The notes: generated by a model from the letters alone, not told the origin. 18,654 nt of DNA from Ferroglobus sp964463865 (GCA_964463865.1 CAYXDX010000026.1:1-18654); one strand, 5' to 3'; counted from the stretch's first letter, positions 1 through 5,984 are shown. Numbers and translations are program-made.

Positions 1-63
1 CGAAGAAACATAAAGTTACGCCCTACTTCATCGAGAGTGGACAAAAAATAAAAATAAGTGCTT

Positions 64-71
64 GTTTATAT
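64..71 (+). promoter_or_regulatory. Possible TATA box upstream of the CRISPR remnant
   Basis: An archaeal-type TATA element (TTTATATA) lies about 95 nt before the first CRISPR repeat, in an A/T-rich stretch with no gene. A second, weaker A/T patch (TATATTTAAG) lies near 98-107. Either could drive transcription rightward through the repeat and spacer, so 1-162 may be the remains of a CRISPR leader. This rests only on base composition, motif and position; A/T-rich archaeal intergenic DNA gives such matches by chance. Confidence 0.3.
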
Positions 72-162
72 ACTTCTGCAAGTTCGAGGTTACCAGAATA
101 TATTTAAGTCAGATAATCGCTAAGAAACGTTTGTGACGATAAAGAAGACAAAAAGCACCATG

Positions 163-246
163 GTTAAAATCAGACTAATTTAGGATTGAAATTTTGCCGT
201 CGGAAGGAAAATCTGCGTCGAGTGTGCAAAAAGTTAAAATCAGACC
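163..246 (+). CRISPR. Relic or minimal CRISPR array: one full repeat, one 40-nt spacer, one decayed terminal repeat
   Basis: A 30-nt unit at 163-192 starts GTTAAAATCAGAC and ends GGATTGAAAT. From memory the A. fulgidus repeat is similar (GTTGAAATCAGACC... ending GGATTGAAAG), with about 24 of 30 positions alike. After 40 nt (193-232) the first half of the repeat recurs as GTTAAAATCAGACC at 233-246, and its second half (247-262) has decayed. Repeat and spacer lengths fit archaeal type I/III arrays. The ATTGAAAN end would give the usual 8-nt crRNA 5' tag, so the array reads on the plus strand, and loss of the 3' half is typical of the trailer-end repeat. No further repeat is visible upstream at the expected spacing, and no cas gene is in the window. 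It may be a single-spacer array, the last unit of a deleted array, or an orphan repeat. Confidence 0.72.
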
Positions 247-333
247 GATCTTTTCTCAATTCGTCGAATTCAGGCATAAACCCTTGTTTATTGCTTCGAG
301 GTAAAACGAACGCGAACTCGTCCGCTGCACAAC

Positions 334-341
334 CTTTAAAT
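334..341 (+). promoter_or_regulatory. TATA box of trpB2 (leaderless start)
   Basis: CTTTAAAT sits with its centre about 27 nt before the trpB2 ATG. Archaeal transcription begins about 25 nt downstream of the TATA centre, so the mRNA would start at or within a few bases of the ATG. No Shine-Dalgarno sequence precedes the ATG, which agrees with a leaderless message. Confidence 0.55.
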
Positions 342-364
342 AATATTAGGATTAATCTCGTTTT

Positions 365-1657
365 ATGAGAAAAATCCTATTAGATGAGAACGAGATGCCG
401 AAAAGGTGGTTCAACATCTTGCCGGAGCTTCCGGAGGAGCTCCCTCCACCTCTGCACCCGGCGACGAGAGAACCGGTAAAACCCGAAGATCTCGAGCCGA
501 TTTTTCCAAAAGCACTGATAGAGCAGGAGATGAGTCAGGAAAAGTGGATAAGAATCCCGGAAGAGGTTAGAGACGTTTACACGCTCTGGAGACCGACGCC
601 GCTCGTAAGAGCAAGAAAACTCGAGGAATTTCTCAAGACTCCCGCCAGGATTTACTACAAGTGCGAAGGGGTTAGCCCTCCGGGAAGCCACAAACCGAAT
701 ACTGCGGTGGCTCAGGCTTACTACAACGCTAAAGAGGGCGTTGAGAGGTTAACCACTGAAACCGGAGCAGGGCAGTGGGGCTCTGCTCTGTGCTTTGCGA
801 CGAAACTCTTCGACCTGAAGTGCACGGTTTACATGGTCAGAGTCAGCTACCATCAAAAGCCTTACAGGAGAGTTCTGATGGAAACGTGGGGAGGCGAGGT
901 TATCCCATCTCCAAGCGACAGGACTGAAAGTGGCAGAAAAGTTCTCGAAAAAGACCCGGACAGTCCGGGAAGTCTCGGAATAGCCATAAGCGAAGCGATA
1001 GAAGATGCCGTGAAACACGAAAACACGAAGTACAGTCTCGGGAGCGTTCTGAACCACGTTCTGCTGCACCAGACGATAATAGGTCTCGAAGCGAAGAAGC
1101 AGCTTGAGTCGATAGGTGAAGAGCCGGACGTCATAGTCGGATGCGTCGGAGGTGGCAGCAACTTCGCCGGGATTAGCTATCCGTTCGTTAACGACGCCAA
1201 GGACGGGAAGGTAAAGCTGATCGCAGTGGAGCCAAAGGCGTGCCCGACGCTGACGAAGGGAGAATACAAATACGATTACGGAGACACAGCCGGCTTAACG
1301 CCCCTCCTCAAAATGTTCACGCTCGGTCACGACTTCGTCCCTCCGCCCATTCACGCTGGCGGTTTGCGTTACCACGGAGACGCTCCTACGCTCTGCTTAC
1401 TCGTTAAGCACGGAATAGTAGAGCCGAGGGCAGTTCCTCAGATACCCACGTTCGAGGCGGGAATAATCTTCGCAAAAACCGAAGGGATCGTTCCGGCTCC
1501 TGAAACTAACCACGCGATAAGAGTTGTGATAGACGAAGCTCTAAAGGCGAGGGAGAACGGAGAGGAGAAAGTAATCCTCTTCAACTTCAGCGGTCACGGG
1601 CTGCTCGATCTTAAAGCCTACGACGACTTTTTGAGAGGTGCGCTTCAGGACGTTTAA
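365..1657 (+). CDS. trpB2: Tryptophan synthase beta chain, class 2 (TrpB2)
   Basis: A pyridoxal-phosphate enzyme of the TrpB2 class, expected to make L-tryptophan from indole and L-serine in the cytoplasm. The 430-aa length, with an N-terminal extension rich in Pro and Glu (residues 1-60), is characteristic of TrpB2 and longer than classical TrpB. The PLP lysine is K110 in GSHKPN, where TrpB1 has HKINN. The glycine loop TETGAGQWG is at about 131-139, the phosphate-binding GGGSN at 262-266, and SGHG near the C-terminus. The ATG lies 25-27 nt after a TATA box and the message looks leaderless. The gene stands alone, and a true trpB1 sits in the trp operon about 12 kb away in this window. TrpB2 proteins often bind TrpA weakly; whether this one salvages indole or deaminates serine cannot be read from sequence. 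Confidence 0.93.
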   Translation: MRKILLDENEMPKRWFNILPELPEELPPPLHPATREPVKPEDLEPIFPKALIEQEMSQEKWIRIPEEVRDVYTLWRPTPLVRARKLEEFLKTPARIYYKCEGVSPPGSHKPNTAVAQAYYNAKEGVERLTTETGAGQWGSALCFATKLFDLKCTVYMVRVSYHQKPYRRVLMETWGGEVIPSPSDRTESGRKVLEKDPDSPGSLGIAISEAIEDAVKHENTKYSLGSVLNHVLLHQTIIGLEAKKQLESIGEEPDVIVGCVGGGSNFAGISYPFVNDAKDGKVKLIAVEPKACPTLTKGEYKYDYGDTAGLTPLLKMFTLGHDFVPPPIHAGGLRYHGDAPTLCLLVKHGIVEPRAVPQIPTFEAGIIFAKTEGIVPAPETNHAIRVVIDEALKARENGEEKVILFNFSGHGLLDLKAYDDFLRGALQDV

Positions 1658-1666
1658 TTTCAAAAA

Positions 1667-1675
1667 CTTAATATC
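1667..1675 (+). promoter_or_regulatory. TATA box of ftr
   Basis: CTTAATATC lies about 38 nt before the ftr ATG. Transcription would start near 1696, directly at the ribosome-binding site GGGTGG (1697-1702), which ends 6 nt before the ATG. ftr therefore probably has its own promoter despite being only 51 nt from trpB2. Confidence 0.45.
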
Positions 1676-1708
1676 CTACTCGATCCAACTTTTTTCGGGT
1701 GGTTTTGA

Positions 1709-2602
1709 ATGAAGGTAAACGGCGTTGAGGTAGAGGAGACGTATGCGGAGGCTTTTGACATAAAAGTTGCGAGGGTTTTGATAACTGCCTACGACTACTA
1801 CTGGGCTTACGTGGCTGCGAACGAAGCTACGGGCTTCGGCACCTCTGTAATCATGTGCCCGGCAGAAGCTGGAATCGAGAAGAAAGCTCTTCCGAGCGAA
1901 ACTCCTGACGGAAGACCCGGCTACTACATCCAGATCTGCCACATGAGTAAGAAGGGTCTGGAGGAACAGCTTCTGGCGAGACTCGGACAGTGCGTTTTGA
2001 CGGCTCCGACTACGGCTGTTTTCAACGGGTTGCCGGATGCGGAAGAGAAGTTCGACACCGGAAACAAGCTTCGCTTCTTCGGAGACGGCTACGAGAAGCA
2101 GGTTGAAGTGGCTGGAAGGAAGATGTGGGCAGTGCCGATGATGGAGGGCGACTTCTTAATAGAGAACGAGATAGGCTACGTGAACGGAATAGCCGGAGGA
2201 AACTTCTTCATACTGGGTGAGACGCAGCCATCTGCATTAGCGGCTGCGAAAGCAGCTGTGGACGCGATATTCGAAGTAGAAGGCGTTATAACTCCGTTCC
2301 CGGGAGGCATAGTCGCCTCTGGGTCGAAGGTCGGAGCGAACAAATACAAGTTCCTGAGAGCTTCGACGAACGAGAAGTTCGCGCCGAGCATAAGGGATCA
2401 GGTGCCCGACACACAGATTCCTGAAGGCGTTAAAGCGGTTTACGAGATCGTCATAAATGGAATTAGCGTCGACGCCGTTAAGGAGGCGATGAGGGTCGGA
2501 ATCGAAGCGGCGACGAAGATTCCCGGAGTCGTGAAGATAACGGCTGGAAACTACGGAGGTAAACTCGGTAAGCACCTGATATACCTGAACGAACTCTTCT
2601 AA
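1709..2602 (+). CDS. ftr: Formylmethanofuran:tetrahydromethanopterin formyltransferase
   Basis: Transfers a formyl group between formylmethanofuran and tetrahydromethanopterin in the cytoplasm. In methanogens this is an early step of CO2 reduction; in Archaeoglobales it acts in reversible C1 and acetyl-CoA metabolism. The 297-aa length matches the family. The N-terminus (MKVNGVEVEETYAEAF, then ARVLITA) and the blocks ATGFGTSVIMCPAEAG at about 41-56, TPDGRPG, GQCVLTAPT, FFGDGY, PFPGGIVASGSKVG and AGNYGGKLGKH near the C-terminus closely resemble the Methanopyrus kandleri enzyme as I remember it. No domain is missing. A GGTGG ribosome-binding site 6 nt upstream supports the ATG. It is next to trpB2 without an evident functional link and converges on the small membrane-protein gene at 2611. 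Confidence 0.96.
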   Translation: MKVNGVEVEETYAEAFDIKVARVLITAYDYYWAYVAANEATGFGTSVIMCPAEAGIEKKALPSETPDGRPGYYIQICHMSKKGLEEQLLARLGQCVLTAPTTAVFNGLPDAEEKFDTGNKLRFFGDGYEKQVEVAGRKMWAVPMMEGDFLIENEIGYVNGIAGGNFFILGETQPSALAAAKAAVDAIFEVEGVITPFPGGIVASGSKVGANKYKFLRASTNEKFAPSIRDQVPDTQIPEGVKAVYEIVINGISVDAVKEAMRVGIEAATKIPGVVKITAGNYGGKLGKHLIYLNELF

Positions 2603-2606
2603 ATTA

Positions 2607-2612
2607 TTTTTT
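2607..2612 (+). terminator. Poly-T terminator after ftr
   Basis: Six T residues follow the ftr stop codon by 4 nt. Archaeal RNA polymerase commonly stops at such T runs. The run overlaps the last bases of the convergent minus-strand gene, leaving only 8 nt between the two stop codons. Confidence 0.45.
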
Positions 2613-2811
2613 AGCACTCTTCTCTGCACGTTTTTATTCCGAGGATTCTGTAAAGGAGGCAGAATCCTGTCACTCCCGTGACTATCAGGGCAATTCCGAG
2701 GACGACGAAGAGAACGCTGTGCGGGAGGTAATTCATCACTCCGGCTATTAGCAAAGCGGCGCCGACGATCAACCTTAAAATTCTATCGACCATGCCCTCG
2801 TTCCTTTCCAT
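2611..2811 (-). CDS. Small DUF2892/YgaP-like membrane protein
   Basis: A 66-aa protein with two hydrophobic segments (about residues 11-25 and 31-51), followed by GFCLLYRILGI and a Cys-containing tail, KTCREEC. This layout, including GFC(P/L)LY near the end, is that of the DUF2892 family, the membrane part of YgaP-like proteins, whose function is unknown. I place the start at 2811 rather than at an in-frame ATG 28 codons upstream, because an AGGTGG ribosome-binding site precedes this ATG by 4 nt and an A/T element (AAATATAA, around 2850) falls at promoter distance from it. The upstream ATG would lie before that promoter and adds a charged segment unlike the family. The gene converges on ftr. 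Confidence 0.75.
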   Translation of the reverse strand: MERNEGMVDRILRLIVGAALLIAGVMNYLPHSVLFVVLGIALIVTGVTGFCLLYRILGIKTCREEC

Positions 2812-2906
2812 TTTACCACCTTTTAAACTCGATTCGACGACGGGCTTATATTTATTCCCCCACTCAACGCGGCGACGGAGTTTGTCAAGCGGCACTCCCG
2901 GAAGCG

Positions 2907-3662
2907 TCAGACACCGATCCTCCTGAGAAACTCCTCCAGTGCTTTGTTGAACTCGTCTGGTTTTTCCAGCATCACCATGTGACTCGCTCCGTCAATTATT
3001 GCGAGTTCGGAGTTGGGTATGTGTTTGTGGAAGAACTCCGCGTATTTAACCGGAGTGAGCCTGTCTTTCTCACCAACGACGATTAGAGTAGGCACGTCGA
3101 TCTTCACCTTGCCACTCCTGTAGTCTTCGAGCAGGTCGAACCTGTCGCAGAGGGAAAGATCGAGGTGGAGAACGTCGGCACGTTCAAGAAACTCTCTTCT
3201 CTTCTTCTCGTATTCCTCTCCTCTCTCTGCAAAGCCCATGTCGAGAATCAGTTCCACGGCTTTTTCTGGCTCGCTCTTCAACCCTTCGAGAATGTCCGGA
3301 AGAACTCTGAGCCTCGCTCCAGTGCCGACGAGGATTAAAGCCTCGCAGAGGTCAGGATTCGTGAGGTAAACTTTTTGGACGACTGCTCCGCCTAAGCTGT
3401 GTCCGACTAAAACGGCTCTTTTCAGAGTCTTTTTCACGGCTTCGCTCACGTAGTATGCGTAGTCGTCGACGGAGTTTACCTCAGCTTTATCGCTCTCTCC
3501 GTGGTTAGGCAGGTCTATCGCGTAGCCTCCGACACTTTCGAGCTGCTTCTCCCACTGCGTAGCGTCACTTCCGGAACTGTGCACGTAAAAAACTTTTCTG
3601 TCTCTTCCTTTCAGAATCGACAGCTTCACGTCGCCGATGTCGACCGAAATTCTTTCGAGCAT
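2907..3662 (-). CDS. Alpha/beta-fold hydrolase
   Basis: A 251-aa cytoplasmic serine hydrolase of the alpha/beta fold. The nucleophile elbow GHSLGG gives S89, the acid is D200 in GEKDRLTP, and the histidine is H228 in GASHMVMLEKP, so the triad is complete and in the usual order. HSSGSD (29-34) is at the oxyanion-hole position and DLPNHGES follows beta-strand 4. The sequence resembles small esterases and lactonases such as the MhpC/PcaD group, but the substrate cannot be named. It lies 66 nt downstream of the fatty-acid-transporter-like gene on the same strand. A TATA-like element and a poly-T run in the gap suggest separate transcription. The ATG is leaderless by position. A link to short acyl esters is only a contextual guess. 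Confidence 0.85.
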   Translation of the reverse strand: MLERISVDIGDVKLSILKGRDRKVFYVHSSGSDATQWEKQLESVGGYAIDLPNHGESDKAEVNSVDDYAYYVSEAVKKTLKRAVLVGHSLGGAVVQKVYLTNPDLCEALILVGTGARLRVLPDILEGLKSEPEKAVELILDMGFAERGEEYEKKRREFLERADVLHLDLSLCDRFDLLEDYRSGKVKIDVPTLIVVGEKDRLTPVKYAEFFHKHIPNSELAIIDGASHMVMLEKPDEFNKALEEFLRRIGV

Positions 3663-3682
3663 AGGAGAGTTTAGGATGATCG

Positions 3683-3691
3683 ATTAAATAA
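3683..3691 (-). promoter_or_regulatory. TATA box of the alpha/beta hydrolase gene
   Basis: Read on the minus strand, TTATTTAAT is centred 25 nt before the hydrolase ATG. With no ribosome-binding site in the interval, this predicts a leaderless transcript beginning at the start codon. Confidence 0.45.
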
Positions 3692-3711
3692 GTTTTGTAG
3701 TGGGGCGTCGC

Positions 3712-3717
3712 AAAAAA
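3712..3717 (-). terminator. Poly-T terminator after the AtoE-family gene
   Basis: On the minus strand six T residues occur 11 nt after the transporter stop codon, just before the hydrolase promoter. Together they suggest the two genes are separate transcription units. Confidence 0.4.
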
Positions 3718-3728
3718 TTAATGTAGGG

Positions 3729-5099
3729 TTAGTACGGGACGAACGTCAGCGCCAGAGCGTAGAATACCGCTGCGAAAAGCATCAGGGTTATGCTGTATCC
3801 GAAAACGTCCCTCGCTCTAACTGAGCATATTCCGAGAAGAGGTATCGCCCAGAAAGGCTGAAAGAGGTTCGTCCACTGGTCTCCAGCTCCGTAGGCTATT
3901 ATCGCTTTACCGATCGGAACGCCGAGCTCCATCGCAGCTCTCGAAATTGTCTCTCCTATGACCGCCCACTCTCCTCCTCCGGAAGGAACGAAGAGGTTCA
4001 CAAGTCCGGCTATGAGCCAAGCTACGACCGGGAAGGTGGTCGGCGTCGAGATTCCTATGAGCCAGTTAGCCATAATTTTTCCGAGACCGGAGAACTTTAT
4101 CATGCCCATTATTCCAGCGTAAAACGGGAACTGCAGGACGATTCCTGCCGAGGAGGGTATAGCGGAGTAAAACGCTCTGAGGTAGCGGATGGGTCTTAAG
4201 TAAAGCAGTAGACCGACGAAGAGGAAGGTAAAGTTAACTATGTTAAGGTCGAGACCTTTCTTTTGTATTGCGAAGTGGTGGATTATGTAAAAGACGCCCA
4301 TCAACGCTAACAGAATCCCGATTATCACGCTGTTTTCGATCCTGTCGGCTATCGTTTTCAGTTCGATTTTTTCTTTCTTCTCCTCTTCTTCGAGCAGGTG
4401 CGGTGCGTAGTGTTCTATTCTCTTGCAAGCTTTCGGATCGGAAGGAGAAATCGCGTACATCACGGCCACGACGAATGCTATCGATAAAACGCTCAACGTC
4501 AGAGCGTATCCGGAAAAGATCGTTGCGCTGGTCGGAATAACGCCTATCAGGTCCTGGAGGAAGTGTCCCTCTGTGGCTGAGAGAAGAGGAGCTGAAGCGG
4601 ACAGACCCCAGTGCCATATCATTCCCAACCCGGTATATCCGGCCGTTACTATTGCCGGGTAGTGGACGGGAACGCCTCTGAAGTAAGCTTGCCTGCCGAC
4701 CTCTCTCGCGAGTAGAGCTCCCACGATTAACCCGAGTCCCCAGTTTATCCACGAGAAGACCATCGCAAAGAAAGCAACGAGAGCTGCAGCTTGTTTTCCG
4801 TTTTTAGGCAGCGAAGCTAACTTTACGAGCATCCTGTGAACTGCTGGGTGGTAGGCTAAGGCGTAGCCGGTGACGAGGATCAGAACCATCTGCATCGCAA
4901 AAGTCAGCAGAGTCCAGAAGCCCTTGTACCAGTAGAGAACCATGTCGACGGGAGACTGCTTCGCTATAACTATCCCCATGACGTAGCTTATGAACGTCAG
5001 GATCACTGCGAAGAGAAACGGGTCTGGCATCCACTTTTCGACGCTCGCCGAAATTCTGTAGCCGATCTTTTCGAGTGTGCTGATTCTGAACTCTTCCAT
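3729..5099 (-). CDS. Short-chain fatty acid transporter, AtoE family
   Basis: A 456-aa integral membrane protein with about 10-12 hydrophobic segments throughout. It has the family's amphipathic N-terminus followed by WMPDPFLFAVILTF, an internal SSAGIVLQFPFYAGIMG block in the second half, and the very conserved PSGGGEWAVIGE. These are marks of the AtoE group (COG2031), whose E. coli member takes up short-chain fatty acids such as acetoacetate and butyrate. The length is normal. An AAGGTGA ribosome-binding site lies 6 nt before the ATG, with A/T-rich promoter sequence beyond it. The alpha/beta hydrolase downstream could release or process such acids, but that is inference. The substrate is assigned by family only. 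Confidence 0.9.
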   Translation of the reverse strand: MEEFRISTLEKIGYRISASVEKWMPDPFLFAVILTFISYVMGIVIAKQSPVDMVLYWYKGFWTLLTFAMQMVLILVTGYALAYHPAVHRMLVKLASLPKNGKQAAALVAFFAMVFSWINWGLGLIVGALLAREVGRQAYFRGVPVHYPAIVTAGYTGLGMIWHWGLSASAPLLSATEGHFLQDLIGVIPTSATIFSGYALTLSVLSIAFVVAVMYAISPSDPKACKRIEHYAPHLLEEEEKKEKIELKTIADRIENSVIIGILLALMGVFYIIHHFAIQKKGLDLNIVNFTFLFVGLLLYLRPIRYLRAFYSAIPSSAGIVLQFPFYAGIMGMIKFSGLGKIMANWLIGISTPTTFPVVAWLIAGLVNLFVPSGGGEWAVIGETISRAAMELGVPIGKAIIAYGAGDQWTNLFQPFWAIPLLGICSVRARDVFGYSITLMLFAAVFYALALTFVPY

Positions 5100-5202
5100 A
5101 ATAGTTCACCTTAATTAATTTTGATAAATTAAAAGATAAAAATTTTACGCTGGAAAGCTATTTCGGGTGACGATTTTTTCAAATTTGAGTAAAAAATCTC
5201 GA

Positions 5203-5239
5203 AAATTCGTCGGAACGTCGTCGAACTCGCGACGAATTT
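5203..5239. repeat. Perfect 10-bp inverted repeat in the transporter/tRNA intergenic region
   Basis: AAATTCGTCG at 5203-5212 is matched exactly by its reverse complement CGACGAATTT at 5230-5239, with a 17-nt loop that itself contains the direct repeat GAAC. It lies between the divergently transcribed AtoE-family gene and tRNA-Tyr, about 105 nt upstream of the former. It could be an operator or an RNA hairpin. No T run follows on either strand, so it is not an obvious terminator. Confidence 0.6.
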
Positions 5240-5279
5240 GGCGAACGGTTCGATCAACGCCTTTCCTACCTTCCACAAG

Positions 5280-5288
5280 TTATATATA
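5280..5288 (+). promoter_or_regulatory. TATA box of tRNA-Tyr
   Basis: TTATATATA, preceded by the purine-containing ACAAG at the BRE position, is a near-ideal archaeal promoter. Its centre is about 36 nt before the mature tRNA 5' end, predicting a precursor with a leader of roughly 10 nt. Confidence 0.7.
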
Positions 5289-5319
5289 CAGTGCTTGCAC
5301 TATAACCACACACTGAAGT

Positions 5320-5419
5320 CCCGGCTTAGCTCAGTGGCAGAGCGCGGGCCTGTAGTCTGCCCTGCCGCCGGCAGGCGGCAGAGAGCCCGTGGTCCCCGGT
5401 TCAAATCCGGGAGCCGGGA
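5320..5419 (+). tRNA. tRNA-Tyr(GTA) with a 28-nt intron at position 37/38
   Basis: A full cloverleaf can be drawn. The acceptor stem is CCCGGCT/AGCCGGG with discriminator A5419; the D arm is GCTC/GAGC; the anticodon stem CGGGC/GCCCG (5345-5349, 5385-5389) has anticodon GTA at 5352-5354; the T arm is CCCGG/CCGGG with loop TTCAAAT. C1-G72 is the known identity pair of archaeal tRNA-Tyr. The loop is interrupted by a GC-rich insert at 5356-5383. Removing it leaves the seven-base loop CTGTAGA. CTGT of the loop can pair with GCAG of the insert, leaving the 3-nt bulges AGT and AGA that form a bulge-helix-bulge splice site. CCA is not encoded. The flanks extend the acceptor pairing by three bases (AGT/ACT). 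Confidence 0.95.
5356..5383 (+). other. tRNA-Tyr intron (37/38), hairpin-forming
   Basis: The 28-nt insert contains CTGCCGCC-GGCA-GGCGGCAG, a perfect 8-bp GC-rich stem with a tetraloop (5362-5381). The splice points are inferred from the AG/T and AG/A bulges of the bulge-helix-bulge motif and from restoring a normal seven-base loop. They could move by a base only if the loop sequence changed. Confidence 0.8.
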
Positions 5420-5477
5420 CTCATTTTCGTTTTAAATCCTCGCTTTTTGTAGCGAGTCTTGAATAGGCTGAAAAAAG

Positions 5478-5539
5478 TCTGTTACCTACGATCTGCTTCG
5501 CTGAGGGGCTCCTCAGAAACCGATCGGAGAAGCAACAGA
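5478..5539 (+). other. Nested hairpin, candidate structured RNA
   Basis: Three helices stack from outside in: TCTGT/ACAGA (5478-5482 with 5535-5539), TGCTTC/GAAGCA (5494-5499 with 5529-5534) and CTGAGG/CCTCAG closing a GGCT loop (5501-5516). The two outer 3' strands are contiguous. About 11 unpaired bases lie on the 5' side between the outer helices and 12 on the 3' side under the inner one. I found no C/D or H/ACA box set that would make it a standard guide RNA. Confidence 0.3.
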
Positions 5540-5802
5540 GTATATCGACATCGATGATAGAGCACGTGCGTGTATGACAAAAACGATAAGCGTTGACGGA
5601 AGTTGTGGGGTTTGATAAAGATGCGAATGCTTGGAAGTCTTGCCGATCGCATTGCATTTCTGTCGTCACTGCGGAGATGAAAACGCTTCTTGATTTGATA
5701 ACGCGGGGCCCACGTGAAACTCCTCGTCGAGAGGACGGAAGCTCTAACACGTTTTGTAGAATAATTTATTTTTCGGCACTCGCACGAACTTCATCGCAAT
5801 CC

Positions 5803-5810
5803 TTAAATAA
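5803..5810 (+). promoter_or_regulatory. TATA box of rpl40e
   Basis: TTAAATAA is centred about 26 nt before the rpl40e ATG, and no Shine-Dalgarno sequence intervenes. This predicts a leaderless or nearly leaderless transcript. Confidence 0.55.
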
Positions 5811-5831
5811 CCGACTTTCGAGCTGAAGTCC

Positions 5832-5984
5832 ATGGCGAGATTTCCAGAAGCGGAAGCGAGACTGTTCAACGTAAAGATATGTATGAGGTGCAACGCCAGA
5901 AATCCCATGAAAGCGAGAACGTGCAGGAAGTGCGGTTACAAGGGTCTCAGGCCGAAGGCTAAAGAGAGGAAGGGCAGGAAGTAA
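5832..5984 (+). CDS. rpl40e: 50S ribosomal protein L40e
   Basis: A 50-aa, strongly basic zinc-ribbon protein of the large ribosomal subunit. It begins MARFPEAEARLFNVKICMRC and has four cysteines in two CxxC knuckles (C17, C20, C31, C34) that bind zinc. This is the whole archaeal L40e as I know it; the eukaryotic form is made as a ubiquitin fusion. Length and motif order are exact for the family, so the small size does not weaken the call. The ATG is the only sensible start and sits at leaderless distance from a TATA box. Its stop codon abuts the stop codon of the convergent minus-strand gene with no base between them. Confidence 0.96.
   Translation: MARFPEAEARLFNVKICMRCNARNPMKARTCRKCGYKGLRPKAKERKGRK

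Larger units (their letters stand above)
5420..5831. other. Gene-free region with hairpins, downstream of tRNA-Tyr
   Basis: About 410 nt without a convincing protein gene. It contains a TATA-like TTTTAAAT (5430-5437), a 6-bp hairpin CTCGCT/AGCGAG with a T-rich loop (5439-5456), a larger nested hairpin at 5478-5539, and a T-rich stretch near 5764-5773. An open frame from 5505 to 5612 and another, shifted one base, from 5596 to about 5745 look like one reading frame broken by a frameshift, but they use CGN arginine codons that the real genes here mostly avoid. It could hold a non-coding RNA or the remains of DNA inserted beside the tRNA. I recognise no RNA family. Confidence 0.4.

Noticed and set aside
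186..368. 60-codon plus-strand open frame upstream of trpB2
   Set aside because: It begins inside the CRISPR repeat, runs through the spacer and the decayed repeat, and has no protein-like composition or ribosome-binding site.
4243..4752. 169-codon minus-strand frame within the AtoE-family gene
   Set aside because: It is the same strand in another frame of a clear membrane protein gene; the arginine/serine-rich translation is typical of a shadow frame.
5318..5420. Alternative tRNA acceptor stem GTCCCGG/CCGGGAC
   Set aside because: It would leave CT instead of TA at positions 8-9 and misplace the D arm. CCCGGCT/AGCCGGG gives a regular cloverleaf and the C1-G72 pair expected of archaeal tRNA-Tyr. 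The extra pairing is only an extension in the precursor.
5238..5435. 65-codon open frame across tRNA-Tyr
   Set aside because: Its second half is the tRNA itself; it is an accidental frame in GC-rich RNA gene sequence.
5421..5750. 109-codon minus-strand frame in the tRNA-distal gap
   Set aside because: No recognisable motif, low-complexity serine/arginine composition and no ribosome-binding site. It overlaps the candidate structured RNA.
5420..5831. RNase P RNA or box C/D guide RNA in the gap
   Set aside because: I could not find the conserved RNase P blocks or a paired C (RUGAUGA) and D (CUGA) box arrangement.
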